From assembly GCF_003590095.1 (NCBI RefSeq), contig NC_039491.1, positions 3,162,001 to 3,226,000 of the forward strand: a DNA stretch of 64,000 nucleotides, written 5' to 3'. The DNA comes from Trichoplusia ni (lineage: Eukaryota > Arthropoda > Insecta > Lepidoptera > Noctuidae). Positions within the stretch are counted from its first letter, which is position 1. Every line of letters starts with the position of its first letter. The notes under the pieces are model-generated. The model was not told the origin of the DNA. It was given only the letters and a program-made list of their open reading frames with translations, and searched no databases. A program made the position numbers and the translations under genes. Positions 23,916 to 36,264 of the stretch are shown in pieces.

Positions 23916-26010
23916 TTAGACCTGAGCATAAAATACATTACCAGGTTTTTTTTTAATATGAGTTATGATATCACAGATTTCGTCTATAGTTGGCCTTTTA
24001 TTTTTATGCTCCAAACATCGTAAAGCAAGACTGTAAATGCTTTGAGCTTTAGTCCATTTGGGTACAACACGGTCTAAAAGATTACTAATATCCCCATTTT
24101 GAATGTTTTCTTCAACATAGTTCTTAATATTAATATTTTCACCATTGGTTATAACAATTGGTTTACAACCAGTTAGTAACTCTAAAAGCACAATTCCAAA
24201 ACTGAAAATATCATTTTTCTGTGTTACTGTTCCAGAGAAGCCTTCAGGTGCCATGTAAGCAGAGGTTCCCATCATAGACTTTGTAGTTATGAAGGTGGTT
24301 TCCAGTTGCTTCGCCAGTCCAAAGTCACAGAGCTGAAAAATAATAATTATAACCCATAAATTTTAATGATAAGACATTGACCTTTGCCCTAGTTAGGCGC
24401 TTAACATACACAATACAGCTCAATAATTTCAAATAATAATATTTAATTACACCTGATGCTTAAATAAAATAGAAGGTCATACCTTTGGCACACAGTCCTT
24501 TGTAAGCAAAATATTTGCACTTTTTACATCTCCATGAAGGTAGTAGCTTTTCCTAGTAGATAAGGAGTCTGACTGAATTTCAATATCTTCACTGTCTGCT
24601 GGTCTTTCACTGTGGTGAATATATTTCAGGCCTTCAGCTGTACCTTTCATAATATCAATCCTCTGACCCTCAGTCAATACTTTTGCGGCAATTTTCTGTT
24701 GCAAGGAACCACCATCAATATATTCACAAACTATACATGGTATTGCACTATCAATTGAGTACCCAAAGATGGGAACTATGTTTTCATGTCTAAGATGAGA
24801 CAGTGATTTAACTTCTGTGTTAAAGACTTTCATAGCTGTCTCACAACTGATGTGGAAATGAATGCGCACTTTTTTGACAGCAAGTATCCCATATTTAGGA
24901 TGAGTACCAACATACACTTCTCCAAAACCTCCACTACCAATTTTTCCCACTGGCCCCTTTGGTGTTTCAATGAAGCTTTCAGAAAACTTGTTTGTTATGG
25001 CTTCTAGTTCTTTATATTCAAAGTGTACTAACTTTTTATCTTCTAATATAGCATTGTCTATTAACTGACTGGGATATTGCGAGATATCACTTGTTGGTGG
25101 CATATTGAAGCTACTTTCAGTAGCTTTGGAACTTGTTGGATCAAATTTATCACCAGGAATCAAAGCTTTAAAGTCAGGCAGCTCTGCAGAAGCCAATGTT
25201 GACTTAGAAAATTCAATAAGATTAGAATTCTCTACTTGAGCTGTAGATTTGTTGTCATAATTTGCAAGTGCACTAAATGCTGGTATATCCTTGCTTTGTA
25301 CAGTTTCTGAAAATGCTATTAAGTCACTTGGGTCCTTCAGTGGTCTAGTAGTGCGGTTACAGGCAACTTGATCGTGACTGGAATTCTGAAGCTTGTCACT
25401 TTGAATGGAATCCATTGCATTCAATTTTTGCTCAACACTTTCAAGTAAATCTGTAATGTTTATAGGTACTGCAGCTGCAGGTCCATCATCAGGCCGTGGT
25501 GGAGGTGGCTCTGAAATATAAATTTCATGGTTAATGATTATACACAGTACTCGAAAACATATAACCTTCTAAATAATTAGTAATTACCTCCTAACATGCG
25601 AGCTATTTCATCTACTGCTCTGAATATCTGTGCTTTTTGTAAGTAGTTCATAAGTGTCTCCAAAGTAGGTCTAACTCTTCCTGAAGTTCCCCATTCATCA
25701 AACAATACTTCGGCACATTTTCTGTTTGTATTCTTTGCATGTTCTTCTATAAGTCTGAAACAAATATTATTATAACAGCATAATAATTATATTCTTAGAC
25801 ATAATTTGAAGAAGCACTGCCGTCCTTAGATATTTACCTCATGTGTTCATAGTTGTATTTACGTTCAAAATGTTCACTTTGCAGATCTTTTGGTATAAAA
25901 GGTATAATCTTTTGCCAATCTTTGTCGATCTCTAGGATATTTGCTATATTGCACAAAGATGCCGCAGGCAACTTCCTTAGCTCTATGTGCCGTTGCATAT
26001 TTAGTATCAT
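23916..26010 (-). CDS. pll: Pelle / IRAK4-type serine-threonine kinase, 594 aa
   Basis: Four exons: 25838-26010, 25588-25754, 24483-25510 and 23916-24332. The N-terminal death domain (about 5-105) includes IELRKLPAASLCNIANIL and DKDWQKIIPFIP. A serine/proline-rich linker follows. The kinase domain (about 275-585) has the glycine loop GSGGFGEVYVG, Lys326 (LAVKK), Glu346, the catalytic loop HGDVKSANILL (Asp441, Asn446), and CDFGLAK and APEGF in exon 4. HGD rather than HRD is typical of Pelle/IRAK kinases. About 20 extra residues rich in Ser, Asp and Glu precede the HGD loop. Pelle relays Toll/MyD88 signals to the NF-kB branch in immunity and, in flies, dorsal-ventral patterning. The start could be 26010 or the in-frame ATG at 25998; an in-frame TAG lies eight codons upstream of 26010. 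Confidence 0.93.
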
Positions 26011-26462
26011 AATATTTACTGCCGCATAGCACTATGTATTACAGGAATAACAAAGCTTCTCCACGTGTTCTAGGGATAAAAAGTTTAAAAATTAAATTTT
26101 GTTAAGTAACTTTTTTTCATGACATCAAACTCAAATTTTCTGATCGACCGCGGTCAAAAACAGTTTCACGCGCGACAAATGATGTCCTTTTTTTTATTTA
26201 TAAACGATTGACTTATTCGTACAAATAGAAATAGTATTATTTGTATACAGTAATATTGTGTTTACGATACGAGCAAGATGTCAGTTATGATGACGTAATA
26301 CATTTTACGCCCCCAATTTATTTAACAGATAAGTAAAAAGATCAGATTTGCCTAGTGCCTTTTAAGCCATAAATATTATTCTGTCCCTTGTCGGGCAATG
26401 TAGTTGTTACTATTTCTTCAAGGCCGAAATGGCGAATCTATGTAGATGAATCAAATAATAAA

Positions 26463-26491
26463 TAAATTATAAGGGTAAGCCTTATAATTTA
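26463..26491. repeat. Inverted repeat, 12-bp arms, 5-nt loop
   Basis: taaattataagg pairs perfectly with ccttataattta around gtaag. It is a simple foldback in AT-rich DNA. Confidence 0.6.
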
Positions 26492-26588
26492 CAACTTTAA
26501 CAATATATAGGTGATATTATTACTTCCGGGAAAATTTTATTCAGGTCCAGTAGCTTTTATTTATGACCATTATTGTTTAATTTGAGCG

Positions 26589-26613
26589 GCGAATTACCTT
26601 CAAAGGTATTCGC
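26589..26613. repeat. Imperfect palindrome
   Basis: gcgaattacctt faces aaggtattcgc with one base missing in the right arm and a 2-nt centre. It may belong with the foldback 100 bp to the left to one small element. Confidence 0.4.
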
Positions 26614-27116
26614 TTAATATTGACCTTAGTTGAGTCTTTTTCAGGCCATTTGCCTGCTCATAATTTATAAAAGGTAATCCCAACCTGTGCAATTAACATT
26701 AAAAAAAGGAATCAACTTAAAATTAGCCGAAAAAAACTCAGCTGTAATCCATTTTGTTTAGGAACTTATTAGTAAAGGTAATGGAAATGAAATTGTGTGA
26801 AGCTCTTAAAGTCCAACATACTTCAATCAACATATAAATTAACTATGAAAATTAGGCTTTGCGTCGACTTCAGAGTTCAATACCTACCTGGTACTTATGG
26901 TTATAAGGTAATTGTCATTTAGTTTATTTTCGCCTTTCAAGTGCTGATTGCTTTTGGAGTTGGTTTAAATTTTAGTTAATAATGCAGGCTTTTCAATTAT
27001 GCAGACATTACATTTTGCTTTGAGATTACCGATTTATTTACAAAAAATACAATAATATGTGTGAAAGTATTTTAAATTAATTAAACATTATTTAAATTAT
27101 TTTGTATAAATAAGAT

Positions 27117-30100
27117 TCAAAAGTCTAAGCACTCCTGTGTGAAATTAGATGGTAAATGGCTGATGACGTCACGGATTTGAGTAAGTTTGTGCTGTGCAGT
27201 GGTGCGTCGCCATATTACTGGGCATTCGGTGTTCTCGCATTCCAGAGTTCGATTATGGCCGCAGCATGATTTACAAATCTGAGGCATAAAGAATATATTT
27301 AATTTAGAATTCATTCATCATACACAACATATCAGTAATGAAGCTCAGCATGTCCTATTTCAGTTTGGTTCACTTTACTAAAAAGCGTTGTAAAATGACT
27401 TTTTTGTAGCACTGGCTAGGGTCTAAACTTACGTTGTCACAATAGCTGACATCTTTAAGCGCAGTGCTGAGCCTGGCCAGCAGCGTGGCGGCGGCCCGCT
27501 GCGCGCGCGGCCCCCCGGCGCAGTGGCCGCAGAGGGAGTCGCGCGCGCTGCGGGCGCCGCACGAGGCGCAGCGCGAGCGCCACATGTAGCGCGCGATGCC
27601 GTGCGGAGGCGCGCCGCAGCCTGTGCCAGGGTCGGCCTCGCGGGTGTAGCCTATCTCATTCCACCTTGTAACATAATAGATATGATTTATACTTCGATAA
27701 AAATATCTGGGCGAGGGACGCACAAGATAGAAAGTGGCAGAAAAGGGAGGGGGGGTAGGCCCAACATTCACTAAGGCTGACCTAGAGATGACATACTTCG
27801 ATCGTTTGTAGACTTTTTGATTTTAAGGACTTAGGTCATGAAATTGAGTGTTTACTCTGTCCAAAAACGGGATGGACAATTTAGTTTTTGGCCATTTCTA
27901 ATATTAGTACATTATTTTTTTAGTGAAAATGTTTATGAAGATAATAATGTCAGTCAGTTACTCACCACTTAAATACATCGACCCCAAGCAATGAAAGACA
28001 GCGATGTAACGGTGGCAGAAGTACTCTAGCAGCGTAGTAAGTCTTGTGTGGCTGGAGGGCGGGGTCCCGCAGTAGTTCCGCGGGAGTCCGCGCGAGGCGC
28101 ACGAGCGCGGCGCCAGGCGCACCCGCCGTCACCAGCCAGCTGACGCGCCAGCCATTACGAGGAACCGCGCGTCTGTCCTGGGATGCTAAACGTCTGCACG
28201 GAAACATAAATATGACTTTACTACGTACAAAACCGATATACTTATAAAAAAGTATATTAATCGCATAGAATGCCTTGTGTTTATAATATTGAAGATCATT
28301 AGCTTAGCCTTTTCCCAACTATGTTGGGGTCGGTCACAGAAAAAATCGCTATAATATTTATAAACAGCTGCCTCGAATCGCCAATCTACAGTTAGCATAA
28401 GTGGCGATAATTACTAAATTTTTACTGGAAGAGGGCAACAGAACATTTACATGGTGGTATTTACCCTGAAAATACATTTAGAAATCCTGCTTCTAGAGGT
28501 ATTTTTATAATTAAACGAAGAAGATTATCATACTTAGCTATCTCGTTAGGCGGCGCAGACGCACCAGGACGATACCCATTAGGTCCGTGATACTCTCTCG
28601 TAAAGAACAACTCGTGCAGTGGGAGAGTACCATCGGCGAGACGAGATAACGTCGACTTCACTGAACGTTTGACGCGAGACAAGTCACAAGTCTCGAATAA
28701 CTCACATAGAGCTCGTTGTAGTAACTGAAAATATTTTCTAAGGTCATAGGAAGTTCGTAAAATGAACACAACAATAATTTATAAGATAGTGTAAAGCCCG
28801 GTCATACTTTTATAAACAACTAACTGGGTTTTACTTTTCAAGAAAGTAGCAATTGTGGATGAGACAGCCACTCTACACTTTATTACACAGACTGTGTATT
28901 GTGCCTAGTGCCTATTATCTTGTTTAGACAAATGAAACAGTCTTATTATAATAGTTGGTGGTATGATCCCTGACTCGTGCACATGTACAAAATATAAAAT
29001 AGTTCCTTAATAAAGCCGTGGAATGCCATCGACTACTCACTTTAACTCCAGCTGGACAGCCATCACGGCGCACAGTTTCGATACCTTTAGCTTCATAAAC
29101 TGGCTTCTCTTGATCGGCACTCTCGTACATATAGCCAACATAACGTTTTTTCGTTTGTAGAATACATGGCTGGTATACCTGTTAATGCAGAATACTTTGA
29201 ATATGAGTATTTAGTTACAGTGGCATGTGGCGCCTCTATATTCATCAGTCCGTAAAGTTTGTAGTTGCGTTAGTGGCGCCACTGATGCGCTACTAGAAAT
29301 TGGACGAAAACTGTAGTGTACCCCTCTCTCCCCTTAAAGGTACTCCGATATTATGCCGAGATTATGCTTATCTTTAACCCCTGACGCAAAAGAGGGGTGC
29401 TATTTAATCTCAGTCATCCTAATCAAAATAGTGTAGTTTGTTTTGTATTGAGATCATATTGAGCTATGTGATTTACCTTTTCAAGTTTGAGTGCGACTGG
29501 AGACGGATTATCAGCAGTGACAGCGTCAGCAATTTGTTGGCCAATTTCAAATGCTTCTTTACGAGTGCCTCCCGGTACAAGGACGAACATAGAATCCGTA
29601 TCGCCGTAAATAACCTGGGAAATTTTAATATCACAACGTAAAATATCTCTAATGCTGTCTGCTCTCCCATGGATGGAAACTTAATAAATATAAATATGAT
29701 GTAAGTAAGGTCATTTACATATTATCGGAACGAACGTAGATCATACTAATCATTGACCAATTATGAGGTAGTTTTATCTACATATTATTATGATAAAATT
29801 TCACTCGAACTCGTATTGCAAATTGTTGTTACGATTTGCACAAGATGATTTTGTTTAAGGGTGTACGGAAACGTAGCTTACCTTTGCGTTCCACTGTTTG
29901 CTTTCTCGCACCATCTTAATGGCTCGCTCCAAAGTTTCTCGTCCTTTAGCGACAACGCTGTCTCCGACCTCAATGCATGGCATTCGACCGCTGAAGTTTG
30001 CTGCCGTATATCCGTACGTTACGTTTGCAATTAATTTTAACCCTAAAAAAAAATACGAATCTTATAATAAATTGTGGCTGATCAAGTAATTATGCTGTTA

Positions 30101-33100
30101 ATTCATCTAATCATAACCCTGCTTGGTTAACCAAATTATTTGAAACTATTCACAGCATTTAAGAAGATATAAAAAAACCGCTCAAAAAATTCCTGCATCG
30201 ATCAACGTTCAAGAGAGTAAATGTTACCTAATTGCCTGGAATGCATTGCTTTCTTCACTGCCTCATCAGTTTGCACTTTCATATTTTTCTTGACTGCCTG
30301 CCTTGCAGCCAAGATCCTGCGCAACAGCGCTGGTAGTACACCGCGGCGTACGGATGCCTTAACAAATCCTACTCCGACCGGTGACCAGTGGACCAGACCA
30401 TGTTTTACTAATGTTTCGAGTTCTGATTTTGGTATTTTTAAACGCCATGCCCCAAATTCGTATGATGTTTCGCTAAAAAAAACAAGTAGTATATTTTTAC
30501 ACACGCATTAAAGAAGGGTTTGACTTAAGGTTTGAGTTAAGCCTAAATATAAACAAAAATATGAACTTGTGTTAAATCGATTGGTTGGTTATACTCACCC
30601 ATTGATATTCTGTACACGACCAATACATGTCGAAAAGCAGTAGTTGTAAGCAATCATCATGGATGGATACAGGCTTTGGAAGTCTAACACGATAACAGGA
30701 TCAGTGTAGAAACGAGATTCTGGGAAAAAATAATATGCCATCATAAAGTACGTTGGAGTCTTGTAGATTTGTGCTTATCAGCTAGAACGGTGAGCGACGG
30801 AAATCAGTCTGCACTAACCTGGTTCAAAAATAAGTGGCAAACATTCTGGAGCTCTCATAGCTGCCCTCTGCTTGACGGTGGGTGATAGTGCTACTAAATT
30901 AAGTGGCTTCGCAGCTCGCAGCATAAGAGACTCGACACGAAACTGAGAACCCCTAGACAGGACCTCCCACCACTGCAGCCCAAATAACCGTGCCAGTTCT
31001 GATGTCCTATCTTTGATAAAAAAAATATTTGGTTAGGGTTAAATATTCGAAATTAACTAGCAATATAGTTTAGTACATATAGAGAGTATGCTTACTTATG
31101 ATATCAAGTTTATCCAACATTCTCACAGTTCCAGATAGCCTTGTCAAGTAATACTCTACCGGTATCCATCGTAATATCCTAGACTCTTCGCTCCACCACG
31201 TCCACAACTGCGCATGACTGTATGTAGGAACTCTCTCCTTCAAAACTTGGTACATACAGTTCTCAAAACTGTAACTGGACAGTGCCATCTCGTGCCGAAA
31301 CAATCGCCACACATTTAACATGATTCTCCCGATAATTTTCCCTTCGAAATCATTTTCGTCCCCTCTCCAACGCTTTTGTCGATGTTTTTCGGTTATTCTA
31401 GACACCTCTTTAACAATTTCTAGACCTAGAACTTGTGCTCTTTCCAAAACATATCCCCAGGAACTTGTTTCAGTTTCATAGCCACACAATATGTCAGGAT
31501 CATGCTGTATCACTAATTCGATTATTTTTTCTATCAGAACAGTTTCATTGTCGACATACGTTAACGTTGATATATCAACGTTAAAAACACATCTCTCCAA
31601 ATGTTTCGTGGCTGCAGTAACTTTTTCAACCACTATAATTTTTGTAATGCTTTGTGCCAAGCGATGACCGGGCGGACTGTCGTTAGTTATAGTTAAAAAT
31701 ATTGCACAAATAGGATCGATCGCTGGATCGGGATTTAAATTTCCTCTGACAGATGTATGAACCTCCACCAACATAACTGTGAGAAAATTTACCTGTGCAA
31801 AAATATTCACATCTTAAAATTGTTTGTTTAACAGGTATTTATAATAATATAGTATATGTAGTTGTATTGATCAATAATTATATATTACTTACATCTACTG
31901 TTGGACTTTCGCTCGAGCCGGCTTGAAATTGATTCTCACTGTTTCCGAAGCATAGAAATGAACCATCTGGCTGCATTGTGATCTGTAGACTATTATTCAA
32001 ATTCGTAGTTTTATCCTAATAAAAATAATTTAGTTTAGCCAAATTTAAAATTTGTAAACACAAAATGCTTTAAATTCATTAATTACCTTTTCGTCGTTAT
32101 CCATATTTATACTGTTATCAATTTCATTCAGACCTAATGCCTGAGAATTATCTAATTCATCATTTTGCTTGCTCGCATCAATACTATTCTCTATTATTTC
32201 TTCTTTTTTGCTGTTGGCATTTTTGTTTTTTATCCATTCTTCTACTTCTTTTCTTGTGGGGGCTTTCATAATCGGTCGAAACACACATTTTCTGTTACCT
32301 GCTAGAAATATTCTTAAATCATCTGGTTTTATGGCTTCTTGAGACATGGACTGATGCGATTGCATGAACAACAGTTGTCGCCATTCTTCTATAGTGGTCC
32401 GATTTAGAACTCTCTCGTACGGTTTTTGATCCCTTGCAAGCTTACTGCCAACTTTTAACACTAATTGTCCGATTTCTACTTTATCACCTACATCTCTAGG
32501 ATCCGAATAAAATGGTGTTAAGTTTCTTACCTTAGGTATGTTGTATTCATGCAAAGTAGAGTATACTTCGTCAAAAGTCGGTGCCCTAATTTTCGGTTTT
32601 AGAATTTTTGTTTTCGGTTTTTTGGCAGGAATTATACTTGCGTTTTCTTTTTTTATTTCTTTAGGTGATTCTTTCATTACGACTTTATCCTCAGAAACAT
32701 TTGTTTCCGTTTCTTCGACGAAACTTACTTCTTCTGTTTTTATTGCAATATCGTTAAAACTTTCTTCTAAGTCACTTGCAGTGTCATCTTTTTGATTTTC
32801 TAGTGTTGTATCAAATATTTTGGATGTATCGTAAAAGCTGACTATACCTAGTTTCTCATTCTCTGATTGTGTACTTTCATTGAGTGTTTCATTAAATGAT
32901 TCATTTGTTTTAAAATTAGAAGGTCCTGCCTCTGGTTCATAATTATTTTGTTTATCATAAGCTTCGGCTAATGGCTCTAAACGTTTATGACTTTCTGTTA
33001 CACTATTAACTAGTTCTAGGATTGATTTGTTTTCTATCTCACGTTTAACTGCGTTATCAGGGTCGGTGATCATGGACTTCTCAAATAATGTACTGTCTGG

Positions 33101-35402
33101 CTCAGTTTTTACAACTCCCCTAAGAAACCCATCTGAAATATCTTCTATAGTATCTCTGGAGACATTAATTTCTTCCATTTGGCTTACATCAGTAGTAGAT
33201 TCGGATTTCCTGTCAGATTCCTCTGTACGCTCTTTCTTAGGTCTAGGTCTTGATAAACCAAGTTTGAATGGTCTCATTTTTCTTTTTCTCACTTTTTTTA
33301 CATCTAAAAAAATAATTCAATTAAGTAGTGTAATTACACTATTAATTAAAGACTACTGTCATTTGGTAACAAATACGTACGATCGTCGTCAAATGTGCCA
33401 TCAAGCTGTGGTATACTAGCGCCATCCCAGAAGGAATCATTCCATGACGAACTAGATTCACTTTCATCACCTTTACTAAAATGACGACATTAAGTAAATT
33501 ATCTGCATTAGGTGCAATCTTAACAAACTTTGACGGTAAATCGAATCTTGCATACCTTACATCTTGATTTAAAAGTAATGTAGCTTCATCAAAAATTTGT
33601 GAATATTCAGCATCATCAAATTCGTCTTCTTCATCAATCACGACATTTGCAGGTGTACCCATAATACTATCTTCTTCAACTTTTTCTGCATCCATATCTT
33701 GTAACATATCTACCAAATCCAGATCTTCACTGTTTACTGTGGAAGAAATGGATAAATAAGGATAAGCTCACAGTTCCAAAAAAAAAAATTAAAAAAAATC
33801 TGGGTTACTTACATAAAACTTGACTGTAGTGCAGAGAAAGGCTACTATTCAGAGCCAAAGTCTCATCTACCAAGGTATCATCGAATTCTTCAGTTGCAGA
33901 CTCATTTAGATCTCCTCTTAGAGTTTTATTAAAACTTGCACCAAGTGTGTTATTAGGCAAATGTACACTTACATCTACAGCTTTAAATAACTGAGATCCT
34001 GCCATACTTTCAGCTGGATATTGCACTATGTCTAATGGCTTCGTTTCAGGTTCAACATTTACAGGCTTATCAATCAAATTGGACATTTTGATCAAAAACA
34101 TTTGTTCATATTTGTAATGTGATTCTGTTTCTTCAGCTTTAATTCTACCTTGTGATAAAGATTTTGATGCAAGTGATATGTTCAACTGTTTTCTTCTTTC
34201 TATTTCTTGATTCCATACTTCTTCCAAGCCTGGGTTTTCAATACCATCACCTTTGCCTATCCTTTGCCGGTTAATAATATGTGCTGCAACACAATCTCCT
34301 TCGTAATAGCAAGAACTTTCAGGTTTAAGTCCAAATTCATTGGATGATTGGTCTGCTTCACTTAAGTTTGGTGTAACTGGTTTCCGCAGTTTAATATGCT
34401 GTAAATCTACATTGCTCATGCCAAATAGATTGAAGTCTATGAAAAATTGGAGTGTGAAGTTTAAATGTGATTCATGAGGCTGGAATACTTGGCCTAGGAT
34501 GGCACCATTGCTGCAGAGCTCAACTGCTTGTTTAATTAAACCAGGGCTGTATAAAAATACTTTTAGGTAAAGATGTTCTCTGTTGTGGTATCCATAGAAT
34601 GGTCTGCAACAGCAAAACAATATGTGCTAATAAGAATAAGAAACTAGGTATGGTATTATTATAAAAACTAACTAGTATTATACTTACAATCCTTTGACTA
34701 GTGATATTTTGTACACATGTTGATTTGCAGACATTGCCTGTTTCAGTGCAATATTTAAGGCTTTGTCTAAACTTGCCGCAATCTTGAAGAAAAGGTAAAC
34801 ATTATAAAAAGCAATCATAATTTTAAATAGGAAAGGAAAATGTAAGGGGTGTAGAGTTTTCATACCTGATACAAAAACTGCGGCTCTGGGTTTGGTGTTG
34901 GACATGGTATGTAAAAGTAGGGAAACACACCATGTATATGCACGCATGCTTTGTGGCCATCTGGGGTGGGCCCAAAGATCCTTAAAATGGGAACCTGAAA
35001 CCATTAGAGGTTCTATACAAACTATTGTGGGTAACTTATCTTACAAAATAAATATACTATATTTTATTTATTGTTTTTAAAAGCAGGTAGAAAATATTTT
35101 TCACTCGATCCTAAGAAGGTAATTGATGATGCTTTGCAAAACATAAAACGAGTTATTTTCATAGTTTTACCTGTTTTATATCACTTCCTCTAAAATCTGA
35201 ATATATCACGTCTAAACCGGGAGTTGGTTTCGCCAAATAATGATCGCAGACCACAATCCTCACAGAAAATTCAGTGTTCGTTGAATTATTATAATCTGAA
35301 ACTGCACATGTTTATTAGAAATAGTTTCAAAGTATGTAATAATTGTGAACTTGACAAATTATAACTTAATATTAAATTTTACTTACAATCTAAAGTGCTC
35401 AT
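27117..35402 (-). CDS. REV3L: DNA polymerase zeta catalytic subunit REV3, complete, 1,758 aa
   Basis: Twenty exons in frame: 35387-35402, 35171-35295, 34866-34994, 34688-34782, 33813-34603, 33556-33736, 33381-33475, 32087-33303, 31893-32015, 31096-31792, 30819-31010, 30599-30719, 30228-30472, 29882-30042, 29477-29614, 29041-29178, 28534-28724, 27966-28193, 27433-27664 and 27117-27278. The N-terminal domain has VPILRIFGPTPDG and PFYGYHNREHLYLKVFLY. The acidic middle has two REV7-binding-like motifs, ILKPKIRAP (711-719) and VFRPIMKAP (818-826). The family B polymerase has DFQSLYPS (Asp1233), NVTYGYTAANFSGRMPC and YGDTDS (1399-1404). The tail has a CysA zinc site (Cys1660, 1663, 1673, 1676) and a CysB iron-sulphur site (Cys1707, 1710, 1719, 1724). 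Pol zeta extends from mismatched or damaged termini during translesion synthesis. It is shorter than human (about 3,130 aa) in the central region. Confidence 0.97.
28306..28340. repeat. Fragment of a common lepidopteran interspersed repeat
   Basis: The run gccttttcccaactatgttg followed by gggtcgg, inside a REV3 intron, is a signature I recognise from many lepidopteran introns and UTRs. Only a short remnant is present here. Confidence 0.45.
29371..29402. repeat. Fragment of a common lepidopteran interspersed repeat
   Basis: The run aacccctgacgcaaaagagg followed by ggtgctat, in a REV3 intron, resembles a tail sequence widespread in Lepidoptera. The flanking 29221-29370 segment is also higher in GC than the usual intron and may be part of the same insertion. 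Confidence 0.45.
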
Positions 35403-36264
35403 GTTGGCGTTATAAATTAAGATCCTGCGACATCATTTCAGAAAAAACACACACATAATATCACATTAGAACTTCATGTTCGAACTTGTTATCGTCTGGA
35501 TTTGTGTTTACGTCTGTCATAATCGTTTTGTTTACAAATTTGTGACATTGACACTGACATTATTTTCAACACAGACACCGCGCAGGTTTTATATTTTTTG
35601 TTTGTCGAGTTCATTCCTTGGCTTGGAACAATAGCTTCCAATATCAGTCTTCCTGCATTGGAAAAAGTCTACCTTTTTTTTGTTGCATTATAACTTAACA
35701 CTGTCTTTGTTTCAGTGAGTATAATTAGTAATCTTTGTCTTTAATCGGGTGGCTAGTCGTTTTCCATAAGGTTTTGCTCCTGAGCTGATGTTTAAAAATT
35801 TTGTCAGTGCACACCTATCCAGCTATGGGCTAAACAATTATAATTGTCCTATGATGTTTGCGTGATTAAAGTCACATCATTTGATATTTATTTGAAAACT
35901 GACTTTATATAAGTGTCTGAAAAGCCCATATCCTAAAGCAAGTAAAACATTCAAAATTAAAGTTCACTACTGTAAATTGGTCGTGTTTTTGCCATTCACA
36001 TTCACAATTTCATTATTTCGTTGCGTTGTGTGCTACTTGCAAAAATATTTTTTTAAATAGTAATTATCGTTACTGAATCTCTTTTATAATTTGTGTGGTG
36101 AAAATAAAATTAAAAGTCTACAAGTGATGTCTAGTGTGGTGTTTGGTTTATTTTAATTTCCATTAAAATGTAAAGTTATTTAAAAAATGATGTGCTATTT
36201 CAATGATAGACTGAGCAAAGAAACACCGATATTTGTTAAAAGATAAGAATTAAACAAAAGCGGA
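35403..36264. promoter_or_regulatory. Bidirectional spacer between REV3 and LMBR1
   Basis: 862 bp between divergent genes. Mostly AT-rich. The REV3 uORF is at its left edge. An in-frame TAA seven codons before 36265 supports the LMBR1 start. No specific promoter motif could be assigned. Confidence 0.5.
35410..35436 (-). other. Possible upstream ORF (8 aa) in the REV3 leader
   Basis: An ATG-ATG start followed by six more codons and a TAA ending 7 nt before the REV3 start codon. It matters only if the transcript begins upstream of 35436, which the sequence does not settle. Confidence 0.35.

Larger units (their letters stand above)
26011..27116. other. Spacer between Pelle and REV3 with small inverted repeats
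   Basis: 1.1 kb between two minus-strand genes. It holds the Pelle 5' region at the left and the REV3 3' UTR at the right. Two hairpin-forming segments (26463-26491 and 26589-26613) lie between. No coding potential was seen. Confidence 0.6.

Noticed and set aside
27523..27774. Plus-strand GC-rich open frame
   Set aside because: It mirrors REV3 exon 19; open frames on both strands are expected from its extreme GC content.
28464..28533. Extension of REV3 exon 17 to a later gtaaat donor
   Set aside because: The upstream donor at 28533 gives NEIAK joined to RLASQDRRAVP, which matches the REV3 family alignment; the extension would insert unrelated residues.
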